Assembly: GCF_003287495.1 (NCBI RefSeq)
Contig: NZ_PRLE01000001.1
Coordinates: 682,001-746,000, forward strand
DNA length: 64,000 nt
Reading direction: 5' to 3'
Source: Faecalibacterium prausnitzii
GTDB lineage: Bacteria > Bacillota > Clostridia > Oscillospirales > Ruminococcaceae
The notes beneath the pieces are model-generated. The model saw only the letters and a list, made by a program, of their open reading frames with translations, had not been told where the DNA came from and searched no databases. This document shows positions 44,194 to 53,005 of the stretch, one piece after another. Each line of letters starts with the position of its first letter. Positions within the stretch are counted from its first letter, which is position 1. The position numbers were made by a program, and so were the translations under genes.

Positions 44194-44973
44194 TTAACCT
44201 GCTAGATTTTCCGTACAGAACAGCTCAATGCAGTTGTCGATCATAGTCTGGTCGCAATCCGTAGAAATGCCAGATGCCACCCAGTAAGCATATTCGCCTG
44301 CATCGTACTGGCTCAGAGCTTCTGCATCCGAACCATAGCGAAACTCAATGTGGTAGGTTTCCGCACTGGTGTCTGGCGCGAGGAAAAAGTAGGTGAACTC
44401 GCCGGAATCGGCATCATCACTTTCAAACTCATACAGTCCATGCACAGGCTCCATGCCAATGTAGTGATAGGTATGGGAGAACAGCACATTGCCGTCCTTA
44501 TCGGTGCCGGAAATGGTAGAAGTTTCACCATCGAAGGTCAAGGTCGCAAGGCTATTGGTAAAGCCGCAGAAATAGGCTCCGCCGCCGTTGGCATACGCTT
44601 TGACTGCATCTTCGCCGTAAACATCACCTGTCACCATAGAGGACAGCTTCTCAAAAGCAGCTTCGGCATTGTCCTCGCCCACGAGAGCGGTACAATCATC
44701 CAGCCATGTCTGCTGATATTCGTCCGCCAGAATCACCGGCCACAGTTCCTGATAGCTGCCTGTTAGGTCGTTCAGCAGCTGTGCAGCGGCAGCTGCGTTT
44801 TCATCCGCCGCTGCGGATGTCGTTTCGGAAACAACAGAGCTTGTAGTGCTCTCTGCCGCAGTGCTTGCAGTAGAAGACACTGGGGATACCGCCGTGCTGC
44901 CGCAACCGGCCAGCAAAGAGACCGACAGAGCCAGTACGGTTACCGTACCCAGAACTTTTTTCATCATACGCAT
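44194..44973 (-). CDS. ZinT-like metal-binding lipoprotein
   Basis: A 259-residue lipoprotein. The signal peptide ends in the lipobox LLAGC (Cys24), followed by a 50-residue Ser/Thr/Ala linker. The C-terminal half resembles the ZinT (YodA) lipocalin-like metal-binding domain: FSHTYHYIGMEPVHGLYEF, FFLAPDTSAETYHIEF and YGSDAEALSQYDAGEYAYW. The histidines in these blocks could bind zinc or another metal. The start MRMMKK follows GGAGGGG; an upstream ATG has no ribosome site. It precedes the ABC pair and is preceded by a DtxR-like site, so it may present metal or metallophore to the transporter. Confidence 0.75.
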   Translation of the reverse strand: MRMMKKVLGTVTVLALSVSLLAGCGSTAVSPVSSTASTAAESTTSSVVSETTSAAADENAAAAAQLLNDLTGSYQELWPVILADEYQQTWLDDCTALVGEDNAEAAFEKLSSMVTGDVYGEDAVKAYANGGGAYFCGFTNSLATLTFDGETSTISGTDKDGNVLFSHTYHYIGMEPVHGLYEFESDDADSGEFTYFFLAPDTSAETYHIEFRYGSDAEALSQYDAGEYAYWVASGISTDCDQTMIDNCIELFCTENLAG

Positions 44974-45010
44974 GGAAAATCCCCTCCAGAAAAATCGTTT
45001 GATTTTGTAA

Positions 45011-45024
45011 TTAGCGTCCACTAA
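45011..45024. promoter_or_regulatory. DtxR-like half-palindrome upstream of the lipoprotein gene
   Basis: TTAG-N6-CTAA on the minus strand (TTAGTGGACGCTAA). It has the same spacing as the stronger site at 53006-53025. Confidence 0.45.
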
Positions 45025-45081
45025 CCACAAACAGATTTTACTGGAACAGGCCGTTTTTTACAAGAACCAAACAGACAAAAT

Positions 45082-46038
45082 CTATCCAATCGGACGCATC
45101 TTCCTATACTCCGTAGGCGTCATGCCGGCTGCTTCCCGAAATGCAGAAGAAAACTTATTCGGATTTTCGTACCCGACCCGATGGGCGATTTCAGCAACCG
45201 TGCAATCGGTTTCGAGTAGTAGCTTCTGTGCCAGCTGCAGCCGGTACTCTTTCTGATACGCATAGACCGAGCTTCCGTAAATGCCTTTGAAACAGCTTTT
45301 TAATGCCGTAGGCGAAAGGCCGACCTCCTGTGCAAGCTGTTCGATTGTACGGTGAACTGTCAGTTCCTGCGTAAGAAGAGCCGCAGCCTGCTTCACACAC
45401 TCCACCTGATGCTGATTGAAATACTCTGTCTGCTGCACATCTTCCCTGTTTTTCAGCCGGGTCAGAATATGCAGCAACTCCAGCACTTTCAGCCGAAGAT
45501 AGCCGGTGTCCGGCACAGAATGCGCTGTGTAAAGCTCTGAAAAAATATGAGCAATGGTCGGTTCTGACCGCAGGATACAGCAGCGGTTTTCCGTGCAGAT
45601 GTACCGCCGTATGACATCAAGGTCTACGCCGTACCATTCCATTTGTTTCCGCATTTCCGGCGAAATCGCATCCAGATCCAGTAGGATGGTGATGCCGTGG
45701 TAGTGCCGCAATGGGAAGCAGGAGGACGACTTTTTGCGCGCTGCTGCACACACCGCAAAATCCCCTGCTGCCAGATAGCAGCAGCTATTTGCCCCAAAAC
45801 TGCACTCGTAACGCCCCACGCGGCAGTGGTTGATCTCAATGACATTCCGCATTGGTGCCGTGGCTTCCTCAAAGAATGCAAGGTGCATATCGTTATAATA
45901 CAGCTCTGCACCCAAAAACAGTGGACAGATAATCATACTCCCAGTTCCTGTCTCATTGGAAAATTTCACGGTGTGAGGCATTTCAGTCGAAGTCGTTTCT
46001 TCTATGGAAAGATCAAAAAGTGATTTATACATAGCCAT
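45082..46038 (-). CDS. AraC family regulator (YbtA-like position)
   Basis: A 318-residue regulator. The N-terminal 200 residues are a sensing domain with several Cys (SCCYLAAGDFAVC, NRCCILR) unlike the sugar-type cupins. The C-terminal domain is the paired helix-turn-helix (TIEQLAQEVGLSPTALKSCF; VGYENPNKFSSAFREAAG; TPTEYRKMRP). In metallophore systems such as yersiniabactin, an AraC protein next to the transporter binds the ferric ligand and switches uptake on. The same role is inferred here. Confidence 0.88.
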   Translation of the reverse strand: MAMYKSLFDLSIEETTSTEMPHTVKFSNETGTGSMIICPLFLGAELYYNDMHLAFFEEATAPMRNVIEINHCRVGRYECSFGANSCCYLAAGDFAVCAAARKKSSSCFPLRHYHGITILLDLDAISPEMRKQMEWYGVDLDVIRRYICTENRCCILRSEPTIAHIFSELYTAHSVPDTGYLRLKVLELLHILTRLKNREDVQQTEYFNQHQVECVKQAAALLTQELTVHRTIEQLAQEVGLSPTALKSCFKGIYGSSVYAYQKEYRLQLAQKLLLETDCTVAEIAHRVGYENPNKFSSAFREAAGMTPTEYRKMRPIG

Positions 46039-46089
46039 TCTCTTTTCCTGAAGATTCGCTTTTTCTTACTGATTCGCAGACGTGAACTG

Positions 46090-46866
46090 TCAAATTCCAT
46101 TTCTCTGCAAAAATGTTTCCATCAAATCAAGATACCGTTCCAGCTCCGACGCAAGCAGTGCCGGATGATTGATGATCTCGCCATGGCCGAAACCGGGGAA
46201 ACAGCGGACGATCAGGCTCGGATATGCCGTCCGCAGCCGCTGGATGGCCTTTTTCATGTGCCCTTCTTTTTCTCCGTACCAGCAGGCGACCTTTGCATCG
46301 GGCTGTACCAAAAAGTCCGTCCGATAGAGATAAAGCCCTGCCGCCCAAGTGGCACGGACGGATTCCAAGCTGATATGATCCGGGATACGGCGGAGCATAG
46401 TCTGCATTCCCTGCTCCGTCTGCCCCATAAAGCGCAGCGCCCATGCAGGCATGTACTTTTCGTGTGCCGTTCGATATTGCTTTTGCGGCATGACCTTCAA
46501 AATCAGTCGATTCAGCACCCCGAAATCCAGATACTCCGGCCCACTGAGGATCATCCGATCGATCTGAACGGTTGGGGAAGCCTTCAGAAAAACAGCCGGT
46601 CCACAGCCCAGCGACTCTGCAAAAAGCAGATCCAACTGTCCGTCAAGCTCTTTTTCAATATAAGCGGCCAACTTGTCCGCCTGATCCCGGGCAGTCGTGT
46701 AGTTCGTTTCACCGGTTCCATCAAAGCCGTCGAAGCTGACGGCATACACGCAGAATTTCCTTTCCAGCAGCGGGATCAGATCCTCAAACTGCCGCCAGCA
46801 CATAAGATTTCCGTGCAGCAGCATCATGGTCTTTCCCTCTATATTGCCGAATCGTTTGATTTCCAT
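46090..46866 (-). CDS. Alpha/beta hydrolase
   Basis: A 258-residue serine hydrolase. The oxyanion loop is LLHGNLMCW, the nucleophile elbow is AESLGCG, and the catalytic His is in FGHGEI. The strand VYAVSFDGFDGTGET has counterparts in two other hydrolases of this cluster (starting at 51112 and 52929). The start is MEIKRFGN after GGGGAGG. Neighbouring ATC-hydrolase-like genes suggest it works on a small product with an ester or amide bond. Confidence 0.85.
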   Translation of the reverse strand: MEIKRFGNIEGKTMMLLHGNLMCWRQFEDLIPLLERKFCVYAVSFDGFDGTGETNYTTARDQADKLAAYIEKELDGQLDLLFAESLGCGPAVFLKASPTVQIDRMILSGPEYLDFGVLNRLILKVMPQKQYRTAHEKYMPAWALRFMGQTEQGMQTMLRRIPDHISLESVRATWAAGLYLYRTDFLVQPDAKVACWYGEKEGHMKKAIQRLRTAYPSLIVRCFPGFGHGEIINHPALLASELERYLDLMETFLQRNGI

Positions 46867-46886
46867 ACCAATCTGCCTCCCCGCTA

Positions 46887-47489
46887 TTATCTGATCTTCA
46901 TGCAAAAATCGCAGCGGTCATTACCGCGCCCAAGCGTCATGGTTCTCTCCCAGATCAGCTTCGGATGCAGCCCGGTATAGCTGATGTCGTCGCTGTCGCA
47001 AAAGCAGCGGCACAGCTCCGGGCAGCCGTATTCTGTGCAGGTGTCGTGATAGGGACACTCCATCATATCCACACGCCAGACGCCGTTGCCGGTCTGCAGT
47101 TCTTTTGGGGCAAAGCCCGCCGCCGGGCCGAAAACGCTCCGGGTGGATTTGACGAAAACGCCGGGAACAAGGCGGTAAAGCCCCGGTATGTGCAGCAAGG
47201 CGGCAAGCTGTTTGTGGCTCGTTCTCGCCAGCCGCTCCACATAGCCGTGAACGGTTTGCAGTGCTTCTTCTTTCGGCATGACCCGCTGCAAGGTCTCGTA
47301 GGCCGAAATGCCCGGCAAGATCTGCCGCTTGAGGTGGTATTGCTTTTCCTTGCTTGCACCCGCGTTTTCAGCCAGCAGCGCATTCAGGCGCATATCGAAA
47401 GCGGTGTTCAGTTCCTTTGCCTGCGCGGGAAAGCGTTGCGCCGCAGTCTCCCGGAAATCACGGGAAAGATAGGTTTCCTTCCTCTTCAT
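46887..47489 (-). CDS. ATC hydrolase-like protein (L-2-amino-thiazoline-4-carboxylate hydrolase family)
   Basis: A 200-residue protein. The C-terminal CPYHDTCTEYGCPELCRCFCDSD, HPKLIWERTMTLGRG and CDFCMK are the hallmark of the ATC hydrolase family, whose named member opens a thiazoline ring on the way to cysteine. The start overlaps nothing and lies 6 bp after the sister gene. Many relatives have unknown substrates, so only the family is secure. Confidence 0.8.
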   Translation of the reverse strand: MKRKETYLSRDFRETAAQRFPAQAKELNTAFDMRLNALLAENAGASKEKQYHLKRQILPGISAYETLQRVMPKEEALQTVHGYVERLARTSHKQLAALLHIPGLYRLVPGVFVKSTRSVFGPAAGFAPKELQTGNGVWRVDMMECPYHDTCTEYGCPELCRCFCDSDDISYTGLHPKLIWERTMTLGRGNDRCDFCMKIR

Positions 47490-47495
47490 CGTCCG

Positions 47496-48128
47496 TTACC
47501 CTTTCTTTTTGTACCCGCAGTCGCAGTAGGGCCCGCCGGAGGCAAGGGTGTACTGCCGCACAAAATTTGTCACACCGCCCGCTTCGCTCATGGTGTAGTC
47601 CAGATGGCACAAAGCGGGGGTCAGGTCGTACAGCCCCAGCTCCTTCATCAGCACACAGATGCCGCACTTGGTAAAGCGTCCCTCGTAGCCGCTGCCATCC
47701 GGGTATTCGTAAAACTCCATGTTCCACGAGTAGGGGTTGCGGTCGGCGGCTTTCAGGGCGGCAGTGGCTTTCATAGCGGCAATATCCTTTGGGGTGAACT
47801 TGCTTTTTCCGCTTTTGCGGCAGAACCACTGCATGGGCTTTGTCATCATGGATCTTGCATAGTAATCCGTCATCCTGTCCACCTCCGGACGTTGCGGCAT
47901 GGAGAGGATGAACGCGCCGAGCATTGCGCAGTTGACGATGTTCATCTTGAAGCGGTCCGCTTTTTCAAACTCCGGCAAGCCAGCAATGATCTGCCGGTAT
48001 TGCGGCTTTGCCTTTTTCGTGATGGCTTTTGCGGTGGCTGCATCATAGCCCAGCACAGTGGTCAGCTGCTTTCGGAACGACGGTGCAAACAGAGCCCACA
48101 TACCGAAAGGCATTCCAGCGTATTTCAT
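47496..48128 (-). CDS. ATC hydrolase-like protein, second copy
   Basis: A 210-residue relative of the next gene. It carries CGICVLMKELGLYDLTPALC, HLDYTMSEAGG and the late PYCDCGYKKK. The cysteine pattern differs from its sister (fewer Cys before the HLDY block), so the two may form a heteromer or act on different substrates. ATG 48128 follows GGGAGGTA and overlaps the reductase gene by 4 bp. Confidence 0.72.
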   Translation of the reverse strand: MKYAGMPFGMWALFAPSFRKQLTTVLGYDAATAKAITKKAKPQYRQIIAGLPEFEKADRFKMNIVNCAMLGAFILSMPQRPEVDRMTDYYARSMMTKPMQWFCRKSGKSKFTPKDIAAMKATAALKAADRNPYSWNMEFYEYPDGSGYEGRFTKCGICVLMKELGLYDLTPALCHLDYTMSEAGGVTNFVRQYTLASGGPYCDCGYKKKG

Positions 48129-49051
48129 TGCAGGTACCTCCCGGCTTCCGTTTCCAGTGCCTGCCATACCGGGTAGGCTGCGCCATGTTCATCAAAAAAT
48201 TTCTTGAGGTCCCGGTTCAGCGCGCTCATTTCGTCGATGGCGTTCATAGCATGGTCGGAGGCGCAGAGTTTGCCCAGCGAGGTAGCGCACATCAGCTTGA
48301 AAAAGTGCAGGCAGGTCTTGCGGTACTTTTCCCCTTCAAAGTCTACATCCGCTTTGGGCAGAATGGCGTGCCCGGCATCTCGGATGGCGCGGTATCCCTC
48401 GATGTTGGCATCCAGCACACGGTTCAGGTACGCGGTATCTCCCCGGAGCTTTTTCAGGTCGCCGTCTGTCTTATAGCAGGCGAAGGCCGCAGGCATCACA
48501 AACGCGGCATGGCAGAGCAGATAATCCTCCATGTTCGGCTCGTAAACGACCTTGTATTTTGTGCCGTGAAAGATGCGCCCGATCAGCTGTTTATTGGAGA
48601 TTGCACCCGGCAGCTGTCCGATGGTGATCTTTTTCAGGTCGATGGAGACCACCCGGTCAACCTCCCGATGCCCCGCAGAAAGCGCAAAGGCAAACAGGAC
48701 GTTCTTTTCCGGCAGTGCCGCCGCCAGCGCCCTCGCCTGCACATTGTTCCCCACAAATACGATGTTTTTCGTCCGATTCGCCCGCAGCGTGTCCAGAGCG
48801 GAATCCAGCTGTGTATAACGCAGGACCACAAAGATCACATCGTACTTTGCATCCGGCGCAAGCTCCGTCACCACCGGAATGCGGCTGACCGAAGTGCAAA
48901 GCGAAAACTTATCCTTGATCCGCAGACCGTTCTGCTTGATCTCCACTGCCCAGTTTCCTCGCGCAAGCAAGGTGACATCCTTTCCGGCGCGCAGCAGATT
49001 TCTTGCCAGATTGCACCCCAGAACGCCTGCACCATATACCAGAATCTTCAT
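48125..49051 (-). CDS. Ketopantoate reductase-like (ApbA/PanE) protein
   Basis: A 308-residue NADP-binding oxidoreductase. The N-terminus MKILVYGAGVLGCNLARNL is the Rossmann loop GxGxxG. ALSAGHREVDRV and the helical C-terminal domain fit the ApbA family. It is not expected to be the pantothenate enzyme here; in this cluster it probably reduces a keto or imine group of a specialised metabolite. Confidence 0.85.
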   Translation of the reverse strand: MKILVYGAGVLGCNLARNLLRAGKDVTLLARGNWAVEIKQNGLRIKDKFSLCTSVSRIPVVTELAPDAKYDVIFVVLRYTQLDSALDTLRANRTKNIVFVGNNVQARALAAALPEKNVLFAFALSAGHREVDRVVSIDLKKITIGQLPGAISNKQLIGRIFHGTKYKVVYEPNMEDYLLCHAAFVMPAAFACYKTDGDLKKLRGDTAYLNRVLDANIEGYRAIRDAGHAILPKADVDFEGEKYRKTCLHFFKLMCATSLGKLCASDHAMNAIDEMSALNRDLKKFFDEHGAAYPVWQALETEAGRYLQ

Positions 49052-49153
49052 TTCTTGCCTCCAAATCTGATCTTCACGATCTGCATTTTCATCCCGTTGT
49101 CTCCGACCTTGGCGAGAAACCGGAAAAAACCGCTGACGGAAGGGTCTTTCCGA

Positions 49154-49639
49154 TCACTGTACTGTCATCATTGCCGCCAGTACCGCCGCTATGACTGCCA
49201 TGCCCACCGTGCCGAACAGCCACTTTTTCTGCTTGTCTTTTGCAGTAATGTAGGGCTTCAGATCCTCCGTTCCTGAGATCGTCCATGCGTTCGTGTGCCC
49301 CACCCAATAGCCGTCAACCAACAGGCGGTCCATGAGATTCATAACGGACAAGATGACGAGTAACTGCCAGAAACCCTGAACAAAGCCCTTTGCACCGTTT
49401 ATCCCATAGACACAGACCAGCACATAGCCGATATAGCCGGGAATGCAGACTGCTTTGAACAGCAGGCTGTTGCGTCGGATGCGTTCCGGGCTTGTAAGCC
49501 CCAGTTTTACGCACCGCTGCTGCACCGCCGGGCTGTAAAGATGCACCATCCCAACAGCCCCCTTACGGATGCCCGCAGCGCAGATCAGAACCAGCAGAAC
49601 TCCCAACCCAAGACCTTCCAGAATCACCTGTAAAAGCAT
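49154..49639 (-). CDS. Four-helix membrane protein, unknown function
   Basis: A 161-residue protein with helices at about residues 7-24, 64-82, 87-103 and 140-158. The signature RLLVDGYWVGHTNAW-ISGTED between helices three and four has a counterpart in the next gene upstream (LLVIDLLWWRNTKR). I do not recognise a named family. It may be a membrane enzyme or accessory permease of the cluster. Confidence 0.65.
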   Translation of the reverse strand: MLLQVILEGLGLGVLLVLICAAGIRKGAVGMVHLYSPAVQQRCVKLGLTSPERIRRNSLLFKAVCIPGYIGYVLVCVYGINGAKGFVQGFWQLLVILSVMNLMDRLLVDGYWVGHTNAWTISGTEDLKPYITAKDKQKKWLFGTVGMAVIAAVLAAMMTVQ

Positions 49640-49757
49640 TCCTTATTCCTCCTGTATCCGTTTTCATCCCGGTATTCGGGATGTTCCTTTACGTATGGAT
49701 CCTTATCGCCGCAGATAGTGTAATCACACTTACAGCCATCCCTCTACGATGTATGGT

Positions 49758-50252
49758 TCAAAACGCCGTGACGATCAAGGCTGACAGTGCAGCGACTGCG
49801 GCAAACAACGGGATACCGCGCCAAAACGATTCGATATGCTTTTTCGGATTTTGATAGTATTTCTTCTCCGGCAGGAAAGAGAAGCGGGTACGTTTTGTGT
49901 TGCGCCACCAGAGAAGATCGATCACCAAAAGATCGAACAACCCAAGCCCCTCGCTGAACGCAAGAAAGTACCAAAATGCCGACAGATAACCGTCCAAGTT
50001 CAGCACGCCTCTCAGCGCAAGTCCTAAAGCGGAAAACACGACTGTGAAAAGCAAAAGATTGCTGAGCCAAACGGCAGCGGTGGATTTCCTCTTCGGAACA
50101 GCCTTTCCAAGCTGATGGTCGCTTCGCACACGGTTTTGAACTTCTTCGGGATAAGAACGCAGCCCCATGAGATTTTTCTTGTCCGTGCCTGTTCCAAGAA
50201 AACATACGCCCCAATACAGAAAATAAAAAGCAATTGCAACGATGATTTTCAT
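49758..50252 (-). CDS. Four-helix membrane protein, paralog of the neighbour
   Basis: A 164-residue protein with four predicted helices (about 3-20, 62-84, 90-112 and 145-163). FDLLVIDLLWWRNTKRTRF matches the motif of the adjacent membrane gene. The paired arrangement suggests a heterodimer. The function is unknown. Confidence 0.65.
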   Translation of the reverse strand: MKIIVAIAFYFLYWGVCFLGTGTDKKNLMGLRSYPEEVQNRVRSDHQLGKAVPKRKSTAAVWLSNLLLFTVVFSALGLALRGVLNLDGYLSAFWYFLAFSEGLGLFDLLVIDLLWWRNTKRTRFSFLPEKKYYQNPKKHIESFWRGIPLFAAVAALSALIVTAF

Positions 50253-50314
50253 CAGCCTATATCTCCGTTGAATCCAAAAAGCTGCGGATAGAGCATTCTG
50301 ATTTTTCCTTTCTT

Positions 50315-51112
50315 TCAGCTTCTTTTGTTTTGAGCTGCCGATGTGTGTGTCAGGAACTCCATGATTCTCCGATAAAAATCCTGCGGATACATCATCACAA
50401 GCTCCGCGTGATCCATCTTCGGAATTTCATGCAGTTGCGCCCGCGGAAAATATTGCTTTATAAAGCAGATATTGCTGTGTCGCGCCTGCTTTTCCTCTTC
50501 GCCGTACCAATATGTGATTTGGCAGCCCATTTCAGCCGGCTTCGTCGGCAGAGTATAATTGTTCGCCGACCAGAAAATGTTGCGGACGGTGCGTTTTGAA
50601 TAGGTTTTCAGATACGCCGCCAGCGCATCATACTCCTTCACTGGATCGCGCCCCGGCATCGTCCAGCGCTCTGGCGGATAGACCGTCTCAAGGACCTTGC
50701 GGCTCTTCGCTATGAGCCTGAAACCAAGATTGTCACGCAGGCAGGCGAGACGGCGCAAAATCAGCGGCATCCGATACGGCGTAATGCCTGCATCAATAAC
50801 GGCGCGCTCGACCGGGATTTTTCCCAAGGCGAGAAAGCGTGTCAGACACGCACCGCCCAGAGAACAGCCATATGCCGCGTTCAAGTGGGTAATGCCGCGC
50901 GCTTGCAGCCAATCTGTTACCTCGTCTACTGTCGTCTCCACAGAGATAAAGTCTTCTCCCGTTTCGCCGTGACCGTCATAGACGATCTGAATCACATGGT
51001 AATCCTGCGAAAGCAGGCCAACCGAGTCGGCGAACGCCCACTCCGGCTCCGCCGTGCACGGCAGAAACAGCAGCGTCTTTTCATGTTCTTTTCCATATTC
51101 CAAAGTTCTCAT
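50315..51112 (-). CDS. Alpha/beta hydrolase
   Basis: A 265-residue hydrolase. LLFLPCTAEPEW is the oxyanion loop, YGCSLGGACL carries the nucleophile Ser, and KMDHAEL the catalytic His. VYDGHGETGED and YWYGEEEKQARH mirror VSFDGFDGTGET and CWYGEKEGH of the 46090 gene. It is therefore a paralog, not a chance neighbour. Confidence 0.85.
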   Translation of the reverse strand: MRTLEYGKEHEKTLLFLPCTAEPEWAFADSVGLLSQDYHVIQIVYDGHGETGEDFISVETTVDEVTDWLQARGITHLNAAYGCSLGGACLTRFLALGKIPVERAVIDAGITPYRMPLILRRLACLRDNLGFRLIAKSRKVLETVYPPERWTMPGRDPVKEYDALAAYLKTYSKRTVRNIFWSANNYTLPTKPAEMGCQITYWYGEEEKQARHSNICFIKQYFPRAQLHEIPKMDHAELVMMYPQDFYRRIMEFLTHTSAAQNKRS

Positions 51113-51202
51113 ACCATCCGCCCCTTGGTTTTTGCAGCATTATTTTTTCGGATTACGCTCCGTCATCGCGCCAAAGAATGCCGGTGCGCCGCCTGCACTT
51201 CC

Positions 51203-52060
51203 TTATCTTCCCACGCCCTTCAAGTACCCGCTTTTTGAGTTTTCCTCAGTATCATCGGATTCATCATAGGCATCGTAAAGCGCATTGGGGTCGTGGGCTC
51301 TTTTCTTGAAAGGCGAGCACAGCTCATTTTTGTGCGCAAAGGCAAAATTGTCCGTCCATCCCGTGTGACCGGTGATGAAATATGGATGCAGCCCACGTGC
51401 GCGCAGTTTCCGCTCCAGCTCCGCCAGTGACTGCACAGCCAGCTTATTGTCCTCCGCCAGCGAAGAAATGAAGCTGTAGCCGCCGTCCGCGCCAAACCAG
51501 ATAGTATCGCCGGTAAAGAGATATTTCCCGTCCACAAGGTATACCATGTGCCCCCATGTATGACCGGGAACGAGAAAGCACTCGATTCTGATCCCGTCGA
51601 TGTCGATGACCTCATCGTCGTGCAGCAGCACTTTTTCATTGTTGATCGTCACCTGCGGCAGCTTGTAAAGGTGGTAAATGACCCTGCGGCGCACCTCGCC
51701 GGTCAGATAGCGGTTCTCGATCTCGCCGATGTACAGATTCGCATTCCGGAACAGCCTCGGACTGTCTGCTTCCACCGCACCCACATGATCGGTGTCCTGA
51801 TGGGTGATAAGGATATGGTGTATCGACTTCGGATCAATCCCAAGCCAGCCCATTTTTTCGGCAAGGCGGTCGTAGTTATATCCCGCATCGACCATAATGG
51901 TGGTATCGCCTTTGCGGTAGAAGAAGATGTTCGCCACCCATTCGCGCACGCAGGCAACATTCTCGTCGATCCAGCCGGTGTTCAAAGGCTTGAAGATCTC
52001 CTTGCCCCGGTACATCCAGCTCATTGCTTTTCTTTGAAATTCCGTTGCCTTTTTCGACAT
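51203..52060 (-). CDS. Metallo-beta-lactamase-fold hydrolase
   Basis: A 285-residue enzyme with the metal motif THQDTDH, then PGHTWGHM, TGDTIW and a final ITGHTGWTDN that supply the remaining ligands of a dinuclear site. It resembles the large group of MBL-fold hydrolases acting on thioesters, lactones or phosphodiesters. In this cluster it may open a lactone or thioester in the imported compound. Confidence 0.88.
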   Translation of the reverse strand: MSKKATEFQRKAMSWMYRGKEIFKPLNTGWIDENVACVREWVANIFFYRKGDTTIMVDAGYNYDRLAEKMGWLGIDPKSIHHILITHQDTDHVGAVEADSPRLFRNANLYIGEIENRYLTGEVRRRVIYHLYKLPQVTINNEKVLLHDDEVIDIDGIRIECFLVPGHTWGHMVYLVDGKYLFTGDTIWFGADGGYSFISSLAEDNKLAVQSLAELERKLRARGLHPYFITGHTGWTDNFAFAHKNELCSPFKKRAHDPNALYDAYDESDDTEENSKSGYLKGVGR

Positions 52061-52161
52061 GATCGCACCTCATTTCTGTGCTGTGATGCACAGACAGCCC
52101 TTTTTATTTTTGTGGTTCTGGATCTTACAAAATCCTGCTTGCTCCAGATACGTTTTACCGT

Positions 52162-52929
52162 TCACAATGCAATGCTTTTTACCAGATGCGCCCACTGCTC
52201 CGGGTGACAGGCCAGCAATTCCTCGTGCTGCAAGTTCTGCTCATGGAGAACAGGATGTGCAAAATGCTGCTGATACCGGGCACGATATTTTGCGCCCATT
52301 TTCAGGGCGTAAAAAATATGGATTTCGGTACCGGGCACATGGATCTTATCCGGCAGCGGAGTGATAAGATCGGAGTAGAACTGATTTTTACAGCTCTGCA
52401 TGGTCACATAAGGGCGGGCCTCACCGAACATTTTCAGAAAGGCTTTGACATAATCCCCCGACTCTTTAGCACACTTGTCCAGACGTTTTTGGAGAAATTT
52501 CGCCTTAATCTTTCCGTCCCGCACCACAGGGTAGATCAATGGCAACAGAAAATCCGTCTGCAAGCTTGCCGTCAGCGGCGATGCCTGATCCAAATCGGAG
52601 CTACCCAGAATGCCGTAGTCCATGTGGATATTCTTCCGCGCCGCCAGCAGCCCCACAAACGAGCCGCCCAGAGAGCAGCCGTAGGCCGCCCGGATGTGAC
52701 CGCCGCAGTGGGTCTTGAGGTAGGCCTCGATCTTTTCGGTCTCCTCCAGCATGGTGGGAAATTCGGTCTGTTCAGTCTCATCAAAGCCATCGTAGCTGAC
52801 GCACAGCACCTGGAAGCTGTCAGCCAGAAGCGGGATCACCGCACCGAAATTGCTTTTCCAATGGCAACAGGTGCCCGGCAGCAGCAACAGCACCGGGGCA
52901 TCCTCTGCACCAAAATGGTAAATCTTCAT
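52162..52929 (-). CDS. Alpha/beta hydrolase, first gene of cluster
   Basis: A 255-residue hydrolase. LLLLPGTCCHW is the oxyanion loop, YGCSLGGSFV the nucleophile elbow, and QHEELL the catalytic His. VSYDGFDETEQ again matches its two paralogs. It is the first gene of the run, directly behind a promoter overlapped by a DtxR-type palindrome. Confidence 0.85.
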   Translation of the reverse strand: MKIYHFGAEDAPVLLLLPGTCCHWKSNFGAVIPLLADSFQVLCVSYDGFDETEQTEFPTMLEETEKIEAYLKTHCGGHIRAAYGCSLGGSFVGLLAARKNIHMDYGILGSSDLDQASPLTASLQTDFLLPLIYPVVRDGKIKAKFLQKRLDKCAKESGDYVKAFLKMFGEARPYVTMQSCKNQFYSDLITPLPDKIHVPGTEIHIFYALKMGAKYRARYQQHFAHPVLHEQNLQHEELLACHPEQWAHLVKSIAL

Positions 52930-53005
52930 CCTGATACGCTCCTTCTCTATTTATTTTCCACCTGTAAATAGAAGAGATATATTTCTTCGTATAGGGCAGA
53001 GTTTC

